Made by a program: the position numbers and the translations under genes. From Pseudomonadota bacterium (GTDB lineage Bacteria > Pseudomonadota > Alphaproteobacteria > Rhizobiales > Rhizobiaceae), in the NCBI GenBank assembly GCA_023390055.1, contig JAEWDP010000023.1, positions 1-37,487 on the forward strand: DNA of 37,487 bases, written 5' to 3'. The notes beneath the pieces were generated by a model. That model was not told the origin of the DNA. It made no database searches and saw nothing but the letters and a program-made list of their open reading frames with translations. This document shows positions 1 through 6,086 of this stretch, piece after piece (position 1 is the first letter of the stretch; each line of letters begins with the position of its first letter).

Positions 1-117
1 AAGCCTGAAGTGGCTGAAAATGGCTGCTTAGTGCGGAAACATCCAAATCTGAAAATGCTAAGATGTTGAAATAGCGAGATTAAAATTTGGAGTCGCCTCT
101 AAATTCCAAGTTTGGCA
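1..117. mobile_element. Possible end of an insertion element
   Basis: This AT-rich stretch abuts the point where the neighbouring permease gene loses its family-like sequence (about position 125). Read on the minus strand it begins TG and carries repeated motifs of the type CCAAAnTT (for example near 104-113 and 83-90), reminiscent of the multiple terminal repeats of IS21-like elements. No transposase gene is visible because the window starts here, so the family call is a guess. It could instead be an old deletion junction. Confidence 0.35.
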
Positions 118-494
118 GAAGTCGGGAAATAACCCGCCGTTACCCCGACAAGCGTACCGATAAGTAGTGCCGCGCCGTTTGCCACGAGACCGATAATCAA
201 CGAGGTCTGTGCGCCATAGAGAACGCGCGAGAACAGGTCCCGGCCAAGAAGATCCGTTCCGAACCAGAACATTTCGTTGGGAGGTAATGGCGCACCTTCG
301 ATCGTGAGCCCATCGAAAAATTGCTCGTAGGGATTGAACGGTGCCAGCCACTTCGCAAAGACCGCGCCGGACACACATATGACAATAATGAAAATCCCCA
401 GGAGCGCGAGTTTGCGCTTTGCCAGTCGACGTATTACAGAAGGCCGGCTATCCGGCATATCCAAGGGTTCAGGCGAAGTCGATGCATCTGCCAT
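99..494 (-). pseudogene. Truncated ABC transporter inner-membrane permease (DppC/OppC type)
   Basis: This is the N-terminal part of a dipeptide/oligopeptide-type ABC permease. It has a first membrane segment at about residues 30-50 (LLGIFIIVICVSGAVFAKWL), the periplasmic motif FGTDLLGRDLFSRVLYGA that is characteristic of DppC/OppC proteins, and the start of the transport domain (SLIIGLVANGAALLIGTLVGVTAGYF). Family members run to about 280-300 residues, but here the frame leaves the family pattern after GYF and stops seven residues later. About half the protein is therefore missing, including the EAA loop that contacts the ATPase. The start at 494 is preferred over 530 because GAGAGG lies just upstream. 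It overlaps the end of amiR by 26 bases, so it was probably the third gene of the amiC-amiR operon. It is very likely non-functional. Confidence 0.8.
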
Positions 495-1080
495 CGTTGG
501 TGCCCCTCTCATTCGAGTGGTTTGCCACAAGCCGGACGGCGGCGGCCTCGATTGTCACGCGCCAAGACATCGCGGTCTGGCGCAAAAGTTCATATGCTTC
601 AGCCTCGGTTTTGCCTTTCATCACGAAGATCATGACAGCGCGCACGACGGTCTGGCGTGCTGAGAGGCGGTTCTGGAGGTCGGCGATCAGCGTCTGGGAG
701 GCGTTGGCGCGATCAAAATTGCTGCGTGCGACGAGCAAAGCCGCGTAGACGCCCTTGTCGCTGATTGGCTTGAGCATTTGCGCATGTGCACCGAGCTCCA
801 TCGCCCACTTCAAACGCCCCGGCGCTTCTGAGCCGATCAATGCAATCATCGGCATAGGCGACTGGCCGGGAGCCCACGGGAACTGTTCGTTGTGCCCCAT
901 ATCAGCATCGTAGAAGATGAAATCCGCCCCGATCGCTTCGGCGGGAAGTTCCGGCCACGCCTCGCGAACTTCAAGTCCGATTACGCGTAGCTGACGGACC
1001 AGCCCCTGAACGGACGGGTGCGGTCGGTGCAGGATCCATGATGTCGCCCCGCCCAGGTTTTCAGTCCTGATACGCCTCAT
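469..1080 (-). CDS. amiR: AmiR/NasT-type ANTAR antitermination regulator
   Basis: The 203-residue protein has the AmiR layout. An N-terminal pseudo-receiver domain (about residues 1-120) lacks the usual phospho-acceptor context, followed by a coiled linker and a C-terminal ANTAR RNA-binding domain (about 140-195: IADLQNRL, VVRAVMIFVMKGKTEAEAYELL, then a final helix RVTIEAAAVRLVA). ANTAR proteins bind leader RNA and prevent transcription termination. In Pseudomonas aeruginosa, AmiR is held inactive by AmiC until an amide binds AmiC. The gene starts inside the stop codon of amiC (ATGA overlap), so the two are made together, as expected for a complex. A terminator-like hairpin lies just upstream of amiC (2168-2213) and is the obvious candidate target. 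Confidence 0.85.
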   Translation of the reverse strand: MRRIRTENLGGATSWILHRPHPSVQGLVRQLRVIGLEVREAWPELPAEAIGADFIFYDADMGHNEQFPWAPGQSPMPMIALIGSEAPGRLKWAMELGAHAQMLKPISDKGVYAALLVARSNFDRANASQTLIADLQNRLSARQTVVRAVMIFVMKGKTEAEAYELLRQTAMSWRVTIEAAAVRLVANHSNERGTNDGRCIDFA

Positions 1081-2153
1081 GATACAACCTTCAACATTGG
1101 ATCAGACTGTGTGATTTGCAGGCCATGTGTCAGATAAGGGTCAGCCCGCGTCGTCGGCAGCCGCTTGATCTCTTCAAAACGATCGTTTCTGAGCTGGGCA
1201 ATAATGGTGGGCTGGCATGCGTGCAGATGTGCAGGATCAAGTCGAGATGTGTGGCCTGTGTTGGCAGCCGTGTCTAACAACTCCGCCAAGGAGAGGGCTT
1301 CGGCGCCCGAGCGGCCGTGAAGCAGAAAGGCCAACTCGTGCACGGACTGGCGCGCCATTTCATAAAACGATCCTCCGAAGCCGCCGTCTGGCTCAAACCA
1401 TGGTCCTGCGGAGACGAGACCTTCGGCGGCTCCAGCGACTGCCTTGATTTCGCATTCGGTAAAGTTACACGACAGCACGGTCAGGCCTCCGGTGAAACCA
1501 GGTTCCTGCTTCAGTTTCGCAAGCCGCGCCAGAAACGAATAGGAACTGTCACCAACGAGCGAGTTTAATATGAAATCCGGCTTCAGTGCCCGAATGTCAC
1601 GAATGATATGATCAAGTTCAGTATCTCCGAGCGAAAGGTAACGGTCGCCCAGAACCTGTCCATCCACTGCCGCAATTTTCTCGCGGGCTATCTGCGCCAT
1701 TTCCCAACCCCATATGTAGTTGGAACCAACGAGATAGGCTCGCGTACCAAGCGTCGGCAATGCCCAGTCAAGGAGCGGTAGCAGGTGCTGGTTGGGGCAA
1801 GAATGCATGTAGGCCACGCGCTCAGATGCCTCAAAACCTTCATAAGGCACTGGATACCAAAGAACTCCGTCAAACCGATCGAGCTCCGGTATGACCTCCT
1901 TGCGGCTTGCAGATGTAATGCAGCCGAACATGTGGCGGACCTCAGAACCGCGCAGCATTTCCCGGCATAATGGCGCGTAACGGTCAAGCCGTCCCTCGGG
2001 GTCACGCTCGACAACGCGAAATGCAACGTCGAGATCAGGATCTGCGTTCACCTCGTCCACACCACGGAGAACGCCGCCACGGCTGGCACGGGACAAGGCG
2101 GCATACATGCCACCTTGTGAAAGAAGAACGCCAATATTTACGACCCGCTTCAT
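1077..2153 (-). CDS. amiC: AmiC-like amide/urea sensor, negative regulator of AmiR
   Basis: This 358-residue protein has the periplasmic-binding-protein fold (Peripla_BP_5/6 type) but starts MKRVVNIGVLLSQGG with no signal peptide. It should therefore act in the cytoplasm, like AmiC of the amidase system and unlike the secreted transporter proteins UrtA and FmdD. Conserved stretches resembling AmiC include GVLLSQGGMYA at the N-terminus, ERDPEGRLDRYAPLCREML, FGCITSASRKEVIPELDRFD and the ligand-pocket segment LWYPVPYEGFE. In the family the protein binds small amides and releases AmiR. The amiC-amiR pair followed by a peptide-type ABC permease suggests the operon once controlled uptake or use of an amide or short peptide. 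The amidase itself is not in the window and may have been lost with the truncated end of the operon. The ligand cannot be told from sequence. Confidence 0.82.
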   Translation of the reverse strand: MKRVVNIGVLLSQGGMYAALSRASRGGVLRGVDEVNADPDLDVAFRVVERDPEGRLDRYAPLCREMLRGSEVRHMFGCITSASRKEVIPELDRFDGVLWYPVPYEGFEASERVAYMHSCPNQHLLPLLDWALPTLGTRAYLVGSNYIWGWEMAQIAREKIAAVDGQVLGDRYLSLGDTELDHIIRDIRALKPDFILNSLVGDSSYSFLARLAKLKQEPGFTGGLTVLSCNFTECEIKAVAGAAEGLVSAGPWFEPDGGFGGSFYEMARQSVHELAFLLHGRSGAEALSLAELLDTAANTGHTSRLDPAHLHACQPTIIAQLRNDRFEEIKRLPTTRADPYLTHGLQITQSDPMLKVVS

Positions 2154-2167
2154 TAGAATCCCAATAG

Positions 2168-2213
2168 AAAAAGCCCCGCGCCGACACGCGCAAGGCGCGG
2201 TCGTAACGGGGCT
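2168..2213 (-). terminator. Terminator in the amiC leader, likely ANTAR-controlled attenuator
   Basis: On the minus strand, AGCCCC (2213-2208) pairs with GGGGCT (2177-2172), and an inner GCGCC/GGCGC pair extends the 3' side of the stem. The stem runs straight into TTTTT, and the ATG of amiC follows 14 bases later. A terminator this close in front of a gene makes sense as an attenuator. A rival hairpin inside the loop can form (CGAC-CGCG pairing with CGCG-T-GTCG). Because AmiR is an antitermination protein, this is the expected place for it to act. I could not recognise the paired hexaloop motif that ANTAR proteins usually bind. Confidence 0.6.
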
Positions 2214-2497
2214 CGGATGCCAAGTATTTAGCTCACTCTATCGTCAGATGCCGCGTATTGGAAGGAAAATTACCGCGGAAAGCTGATGAACGTCATTATC
2301 GCATCCAAATCATGCTCCGCGACGCAATAAATCTGCAGGCTTTTCGTGAGTGAGACACTGAGGAGGTTCGCTAGAGTATCGCAGTGCGCCCAGTGGGGAT
2401 GGGTTGGCGAACGGGTAAGCCATGCAGCAGCGAATATTGCCCCTCAAATGCGGCGGAACGGAACACCATTCTCGAGGCCACATATGTCCTCACTTAG
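2214..2497. other. Non-coding stretch upstream of the amiC leader
   Basis: With the leader this makes about 340 bases without a convincing gene. It should hold the amiC promoter on the minus strand, but no clear -35/-10 pair stands out. One weak structure, CCGCG pairing with CGCGG on the minus strand near 2252-2278, could be an upstream leader hairpin. The open frames here have poor codon composition. Confidence 0.4.
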
Positions 2498-2698
2498 TCA
2501 GCAGTTTTTCTGGACCAGAGAACCGTCTTCCATGAACACACCTGCTTTCTGTGCAGGATCGTTGCACTGGAACAGTAAGCCTTGAGCCGTGAACTCTTTG
2601 TATCCCTGCAGGATGAAGTCGAACTGCCGCCATGCCTTCAATCGCTGATTGTACAGGTTGTGGCAGGTGGTCGGCTTTTTCGCCGTCGCCTTCTCCGA
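2498..2698 (-). pseudogene. C-terminal fragment of an unrecognised protein
   Basis: The minus strand encodes 66 residues ending in a TGA at 2498-2500, containing NLYNQRLKAWRQFDFILQGY and later FQCNDPAQKAGVFMEDGS. The amino-acid mix and codons look like a real protein end, but a stop codon at 2699-2701 closes the frame upstream and no start codon with a ribosome site is present, so the N-terminus is missing. I do not recognise the family. It overlaps by about 50 bases a plus-strand membrane ORF that also looks coding, so a recombination join near 2660 is the simplest reading. It is probably the remnant of a mobile or phage-derived gene, but that is inference. Confidence 0.45.
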
Positions 2699-3137
2699 TC
2701 ACTGGCTAGAAGGCAAGGCCGGTAAGCGCTTCCTGTCCTTCGGCGTCGTCGCCTCGATGGCGGTCGCATCGGTGTTCTGGTGGGGCGGCTGGTGGTGGCA
2801 GAGCGCCGCCGCGCAGTCCGGCCAGGACGAAAACTACGGCTGCGGCCTGGTCGCGGTGTCCGGGGTCTTCGCCCTAGGTATCCTGTGGCGTAATTTTGTC
2901 GGCGCGAAATGGCCCTACGCGATCTTGGGCACCGCCTTGCAGGTTGCGATTGCGTGGTATTTCTCCATGGCGCTCGCCCTGTTCGTCGTGGTCCTGTTGA
3001 TGGGTGGCAGCTTGCCAGCCATCGGCGGCGCATCCCGGCCGATCCCCGAAACCCGGCACGTCTATATCAATCGTGGCGGTTACTGCGTTTCCCGAACGTC
3101 GATCTGCGTTCGACCAGCCCCCTCGCTGAGGGCGTAA
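2649..3137 (+). CDS. Unrecognised membrane protein, possibly N-terminally truncated
   Basis: The 162-residue frame has strongly GC-rich third codon positions, as expected for a real gene in this genome. It shows three or four membrane segments: about residues 6-16 (weak), 30-50 (FGVVASMAVASVFWWGGWWW), 65-82 (GCGLVAVSGVFALGILW) and 92-118 (ILGTALQVAIAWYFSMALAL and onward). A short soluble tail ends RTSICVRPAPSLRA. The only start is a TTG placed directly after a stop codon, without a ribosome site, and an alternative GTG lies at 2667. The true beginning may therefore have been lost at the junction near 2660. The gene converges on the antitoxin gene, with 5 bases between the stops. I cannot assign a function. 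Confidence 0.45.
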   Translation: MYRLWQVVGFFAVAFSDHWLEGKAGKRFLSFGVVASMAVASVFWWGGWWWQSAAAQSGQDENYGCGLVAVSGVFALGILWRNFVGAKWPYAILGTALQVAIAWYFSMALALFVVVLLMGGSLPAIGGASRPIPETRHVYINRGGYCVSRTSICVRPAPSLRA

Positions 3138-3142
3138 ACTGG

Positions 3143-3427
3143 TTACGCGCGGATGGCGCGCGCCACCATGTCCGGGGCTTGCTCGATCACCTTGAGAAAA
3201 AGCATGGCGGCGCGATCCGGCTGGCGGCGATGCTGCTCCCAATCCTTGATCGTGCCGGCCGGAAGGCCATACCGCTTGGCAAATTCGGCCTGCGACAGGC
3301 GCAGCCGCTTCCGAATGGCGGCGACGTCAATGGATTCAGGGACGTAAACGGCGGCAGGTTCCGCGCGCCCTTCCGCGATAGCGAGCGCTTCATTTGCGCT
3401 CTGGATAAGCTCTTTTCCGAAAGTCAT
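3143..3427 (-). CDS. XRE-type antitoxin (HigA/NadS-like), in frame with the toxin
   Basis: This 94-residue helix-turn-helix protein starts MTFGKELIQSANEALAIAEG. A short extended region (YVPESIDVAAIRKRL) leads into the DNA-binding motif LSQAEFAKRYGLPAGTIKDW and the usual XRE tail EQHRRQPDRAAMLFLKVIEQ. Such proteins neutralise the co-encoded RelE/HigB-family toxin and repress their shared promoter. The ATG at 3427 has its own ribosome site (AAAGGAAGG just upstream), so free antitoxin can be made by internal initiation. Unusually, no stop codon separates it from the toxin gene and both share one frame. The pair has the toxin-first order of HigBA. The likely operators are the two palindromes at 3784-3833. 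Confidence 0.8.
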   Translation of the reverse strand: MTFGKELIQSANEALAIAEGRAEPAAVYVPESIDVAAIRKRLRLSQAEFAKRYGLPAGTIKDWEQHRRQPDRAAMLFLKVIEQAPDMVARAIRA

Positions 3428-3772
3428 GCCTTCCTTTCTCTGTCTGTAGGCATCTGCCAGCTTGGGAAGAATACGGGCAAGTTCGTTCCGCTCGGCTTTC
3501 GAGAGGTTGCCTTTCTCGTTTTTCCCGTAGATCGCGAGGGCGAAGACGGGAATGTCACCGCCCCCAAAGTAGTGAATGGTGCGAAATCCGCCGCTTTTCC
3601 CCTGACCTTCGCGGGCATGGCGCAGCTTGCGCGCGCCGCCTGTTCCGGCCATCACCGCCCCGGCTTCGGGATCGGAAGCGATCACCGCGACAATTTCCTG
3701 AAGATCATCGTCGGAAAGACCGCACCGCTTGGCCTGCGCCAAAAAAACACTGGTTTGGATTACGCTTTGCAT
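3425..3772 (-). CDS. RelE/HigB-family toxin, reading into the antitoxin
   Basis: This is the toxin half (115 residues up to the antitoxin ATG) of a 209-residue continuous frame ending at 3143. It has RelE/HigB-family features: a basic patch ARKLRHAREGQGKSGGFR, a central strand FALAIYGKNEKGNLSKAE, and a C-terminal helix NELARILPKLADAYRQR. Family members cleave mRNA at the ribosome. The start at 3772 (MQSVIQTSVF) is chosen because it fits the family N-terminus and lies just downstream of a plausible promoter. The in-frame codons further upstream (to 3835) run through the operator repeats. There is no good ribosome site, and the mRNA may be leaderless. Without a stop before the antitoxin, translation should give a toxin-antitoxin fusion plus free antitoxin. 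Whether free toxin is ever made is unclear. Confidence 0.78.
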
Positions 3773-3781
3773 TGAGACAGG

Positions 3782-3833
3782 TCTATACGGCATTGCCGTC
3801 CTTTTGGCAAGCAAATATACGGCATTGCCGTCC
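3782..3833 (-). promoter_or_regulatory. Toxin-antitoxin promoter with two identical palindromic operators
   Basis: An 18-bp unit occurs twice (3784-3801 and 3816-3833), each containing the perfect palindrome ACGGCATTGCCGT (3787-3799 and 3819-3831). The copies are 32 bp apart, about three helical turns. On the minus strand, -35 TTGCCA (3810-3805) and -10 TATAGA (3787-3782) are separated by 17 bp. One palindrome fills the spacer and the other lies just upstream of the -35. This is the classic arrangement for autorepression by an XRE antitoxin. The start of transcription would fall only a few bases before the toxin ATG at 3772. Confidence 0.7.
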
Positions 3834-3885
3834 AATCATGCGGTTCGGAACTGGCCACCACAGGACGCCCTAGACGTCACAGTGA

Positions 3886-4137
3886 TTATGACGGGTTGTC
3901 TATCCCGAAGATCGGGAGTTCCTGAGGCGGGACAAGCAGTTTGATGCTGCGAGCCTGACCTGGTTGTTTTTCAATCAATGCGATGGTGTCGAGCGTCTTG
4001 AGCATCTGGTGGACTGACGGTGCGGTGACTTTGTAGTAACGCTGGAAGTCAGCCTCTGCCGGTGCCCTGCCATTGATTTTTGAATAGGCCTATATGAAGG
4101 CGAGGTATTGGCCCTGTTTGGCCGTGAATTCAAACTG
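3886..4137 (-). pseudogene. Winged-helix (MarR/LexA-DNA-binding-like) protein with internal amber stop
   Basis: The minus strand reads QFEFTAKQGQYLAFI, an amber TAG (plus positions 4090-4092), then AYSKINGRAPAEADFQRYYK and PSVHQMLKTLDTIALIEKQP, ending LLVPPQELPIFGIDNPS and TAA at 3886. The pattern (helix, recognition helix SVHQML, wing with PGQARSIKLLV) matches small winged-helix proteins that resemble the LexA DNA-binding domain and are often found in accessory DNA. The N-terminus is missing: the frame follows the stop codon of the lipoprotein gene without a start of its own. With both defects it is almost certainly dead, unless the TAG is read through. Confidence 0.7.
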
Positions 4138-4605
4138 CTATTGGATTACCCGTGACGCGGAATTGAAGCGTGCCCAGGGTGTGATACTCGACTTGCCACC
4201 AGCTTCAACAGTAAGCTGATAGTTCGAATTGAGGCGTCCACCCGTGGTGTTGCACGGTGGCAGAAAGGCATAATTCACAATCGTCGTGCCGGAACCGTCA
4301 GACATGACACGTGTGCTGCGATGATTGAATGTGCTGCCGTCACTCAACTTGTCCTGCATGTGCAAGCGGATTGGGGTGCCTGCGACGGTGGTGTGCTGGA
4401 TCGTCACGGTCGGGGGTTGTCCTTGCCCACCGAGCTGGCGGCATAGATTGGCCGTAGTCATCGGGCTGATGGTGACATTCGCAATTTCAAACAGCTTCAC
4501 TGGGGCGGTTTCTGTCCCCGTACCGTCGCCCGCGGTCGAGCAAGCTGCAAGTGCCATTATCGCGGTAGCGCCAACGGCCATTATGGCAAGTTTCATGATT
4601 TTCAT
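4138..4605 (-). CDS. Small lipoprotein of unknown function
   Basis: This 155-residue protein has a lipoprotein signal: a basic start (MKIMKLA), a hydrophobic stretch, and the lipobox LAAC with cysteine at about residue 21. It should be lipidated and anchored in the envelope. The mature part is rich in Thr, Ser and Gly, with two cysteines (NLCRQLGG and LPPCNTTGG) that could form a disulfide. I recognise no family. The start at 4605 is chosen over 4629 because AGAGGA lies at the right distance and the signal peptide then begins correctly. It follows the membrane protein gene at 4665 on the same strand with a 59-base gap, so they may be co-transcribed. Confidence 0.7.
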   Translation of the reverse strand: MKIMKLAIMAVGATAIMALAACSTAGDGTGTETAPVKLFEIANVTISPMTTANLCRQLGGQGQPPTVTIQHTTVAGTPIRLHMQDKLSDGSTFNHRSTRVMSDGSGTTIVNYAFLPPCNTTGGRLNSNYQLTVEAGGKSSITPWARFNSASRVIQ

Positions 4606-4664
4606 AGGTGATCCTCTGTGATGAAGCATGAGTGGAAAGACGGGCGCTGCGTCTGGCGCTGCGT

Positions 4665-5510
4665 CTAGAGCAGTTCCCGTACCTTGTTGAATAAAGCGAT
4701 TGCGTCGTCTTCGCGGAGATATCTCGCGAGCGGGATAACCTTGCGGCCGTGGCGAATGCAGACTTCATTGCCACGCTTGGCAATTGATTGCGCCACCGAT
4801 TGACCGATAGCGTTTCCGACACCGGCAGCGGCATTTCCCATTGCTGTCGCCCCCGCCATTGCAACGCCGGTTAAGCCTGTTCCGGCAATGATTGTGGTGG
4901 ATTGAGGCGCAGCACTGTGGGCAACGGAACCTTGGTTGCGGATCAGGATTTCGGAGATATCTCCCCTGGCATAAGTCTGACCATCAGGTGCTCTCACAAC
5001 GCCTTCCGAAATTTCAAACACGAATTTCTGCCTTCGCACGCGGCTCCACAGAAAGGCCGAGCCAAGCGCAAATGCCATCATCAGTAGAAATGTGCGCAGC
5101 GAAGCGGCATCTTTCATTTTGTACGAGATTGCGATGAGAGCCGTCAGAATTGTTCCGAAAAACAAGCCGCCAAGGATGAAGCCGAACCAGGCCCCGATTC
5201 CGATGCCAGAACCTCTGATCGCAAAACGGATGGATTTTCCGTCCGCGCCTGGCGTGATTGAAAAACCATCATCGAGAGCAACGATTGCATCGGTCCTGAT
5301 CGTGGCGGGCCTTTTGCCCTTGCGCCACCAGATGACTGCCAGAACAGCAAACGCTAGGAGCAGAATATATGATATCAGATTGATTATCGGCATCGGCAGA
5401 AACGGCATGACGCCGCCGCGCGTTTGAGCCATCGCCTGCTCTGCAAGCAGTAGGTAGGATGTTGTTGCTGCGATAACGCTGCAGGGCGTTTGATAGTTCA
5501 ATAATGACAT
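4665..5510 (-). CDS. Unknown inner-membrane protein with signal sequence and Gly/Ala-rich region
   Basis: The 281-residue product begins with a probable signal sequence (residues 1-28, ending AEQAMA). Membrane segments follow at about 42-62 (IINLISYILLLAFAVLAVIW), 104-128 (IGAWFGFILGGLFFGTILTA) and 138-155 (LRTFLLMMAFALGSAFLW). The C-terminal half is soluble: a beta-rich part (FVFEISEGVVRAPDGQTYAR), a glycine/alanine-rich low-complexity stretch at about 205-240, and a final part ending VIPLARYLREDDAIALFNKV. Segments 2 and 3 with flanking strands resemble small membrane proteins with PH-like domains, but I cannot name the family. The start at 5510 gives the signal sequence, 5549 is possible, and neither has a good ribosome site. 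Confidence 0.65.
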   Translation of the reverse strand: MSLLNYQTPCSVIAATTSYLLLAEQAMAQTRGGVMPFLPMPIINLISYILLLAFAVLAVIWWRKGKRPATIRTDAIVALDDGFSITPGADGKSIRFAIRGSGIGIGAWFGFILGGLFFGTILTALIAISYKMKDAASLRTFLLMMAFALGSAFLWSRVRRQKFVFEISEGVVRAPDGQTYARGDISEILIRNQGSVAHSAAPQSTTIIAGTGLTGVAMAGATAMGNAAAGVGNAIGQSVAQSIAKRGNEVCIRHGRKVIPLARYLREDDAIALFNKVRELL

Positions 5511-5572
5511 GGCTGGTACCGGATTGAAGGACCTGAAGGACGTGGCCATGAGGCCAGAACCGTTGATGTGGG

Positions 5573-5719
5573 TTACTTTTTCTGCTCGCCGGGCCGTCCG
5601 GCATTGAACTGTTGGCGCCGTCGGCAGTCCATGACTGCCTGCGGAGCCGCCTCCTGGTGCGAATTGTTCTGGTCGACCTCGCCCTGGTCGACCTCGCCCT
5701 GGTCATATGTGCTGCTCAC
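5573..5719 (-). CDS. Possible 48-residue acidic repeat-containing small protein
   Basis: A GTG start with GGGGAG seven bases upstream opens a frame encoding SSTYDQGEVDQGEVDQNNSH at the N-terminus and ending FNAGRPGEQKK. The GEVDQ repeat comes from a 15-bp tandem duplication. The frame lies 62 bases upstream of the membrane protein gene on the same strand and could be the first gene of that unit. It has no signal peptide or recognised domain. The ribosome site and reasonable composition speak for it, but at this size chance cannot be excluded. Confidence 0.4.
   Translation of the reverse strand: MSSTYDQGEVDQGEVDQNNSHQEAAPQAVMDCRRRQQFNAGRPGEQKK
5671..5704. repeat. 15-bp tandem repeat, 2.3 copies
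   Basis: The unit GGTCGACCTCGCCCT occurs at 5671-5685 and 5686-5700, followed by the start of a third copy (GGTC). Because 15 is a multiple of three, it duplicates five codons (the GEVDQ motif) of the small ORF without shifting its frame. Confidence 0.9.
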
Positions 5720-6086
5720 GGCCAATCTCCCCGTCCGAACCATGCCTTCCTGCAGGCTGCAGGCCCCACAGAAGCCTTAGATTGCGGGGTCGTTGACCTT
5801 TAATCTCGCTGGTTGTCCTGGCTTTCCATCACAAACAGCCGTCAAACATCAGGATCAAAAAGCGTCCCTTTTGACCGCTACAACGCAAATTTTAGAAAAG
5901 GTCGGTGCCCCCGCCCTTATCCTGTCCGCCTGGACCGGAATTCAAATCCCATACCCTGCTTTGCCAGGAAGGGTCAGGCAAAATCGCGGAAGAATCCGAA
6001 GCGTACGGAAAAATAAGCCTGATTATCTAGCATAATCAAAGAGGTGCGATATAGTCGCCAGGGGTTTGAAAGGGTGGGGGAACGAT
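5720..6086. other. Intergenic region between divergent transcription units
   Basis: These 367 bases separate the minus-strand unit (small ORF, membrane protein, lipoprotein) from the plus-strand regulator-like gene at 6087, so promoters for both directions should be here. I see no clear -35/-10 pair. The ribosome site of the plus gene (GGGTGGGGGA at about 6073-6082) is evident. Open frames in this stretch have poor composition. Confidence 0.4.

Noticed and set aside
2214..2340. Canonical ANTAR double-hexaloop RNA motif in the amiC leader
   Set aside because: I searched by eye for two hairpins with the usual hexaloop pattern and could not identify them; only the terminator is reported.
2909..3775. 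288-codon plus-strand frame across the toxin-antitoxin locus
   Set aside because: It is antisense to the well-recognised toxin and antitoxin and has no family features.
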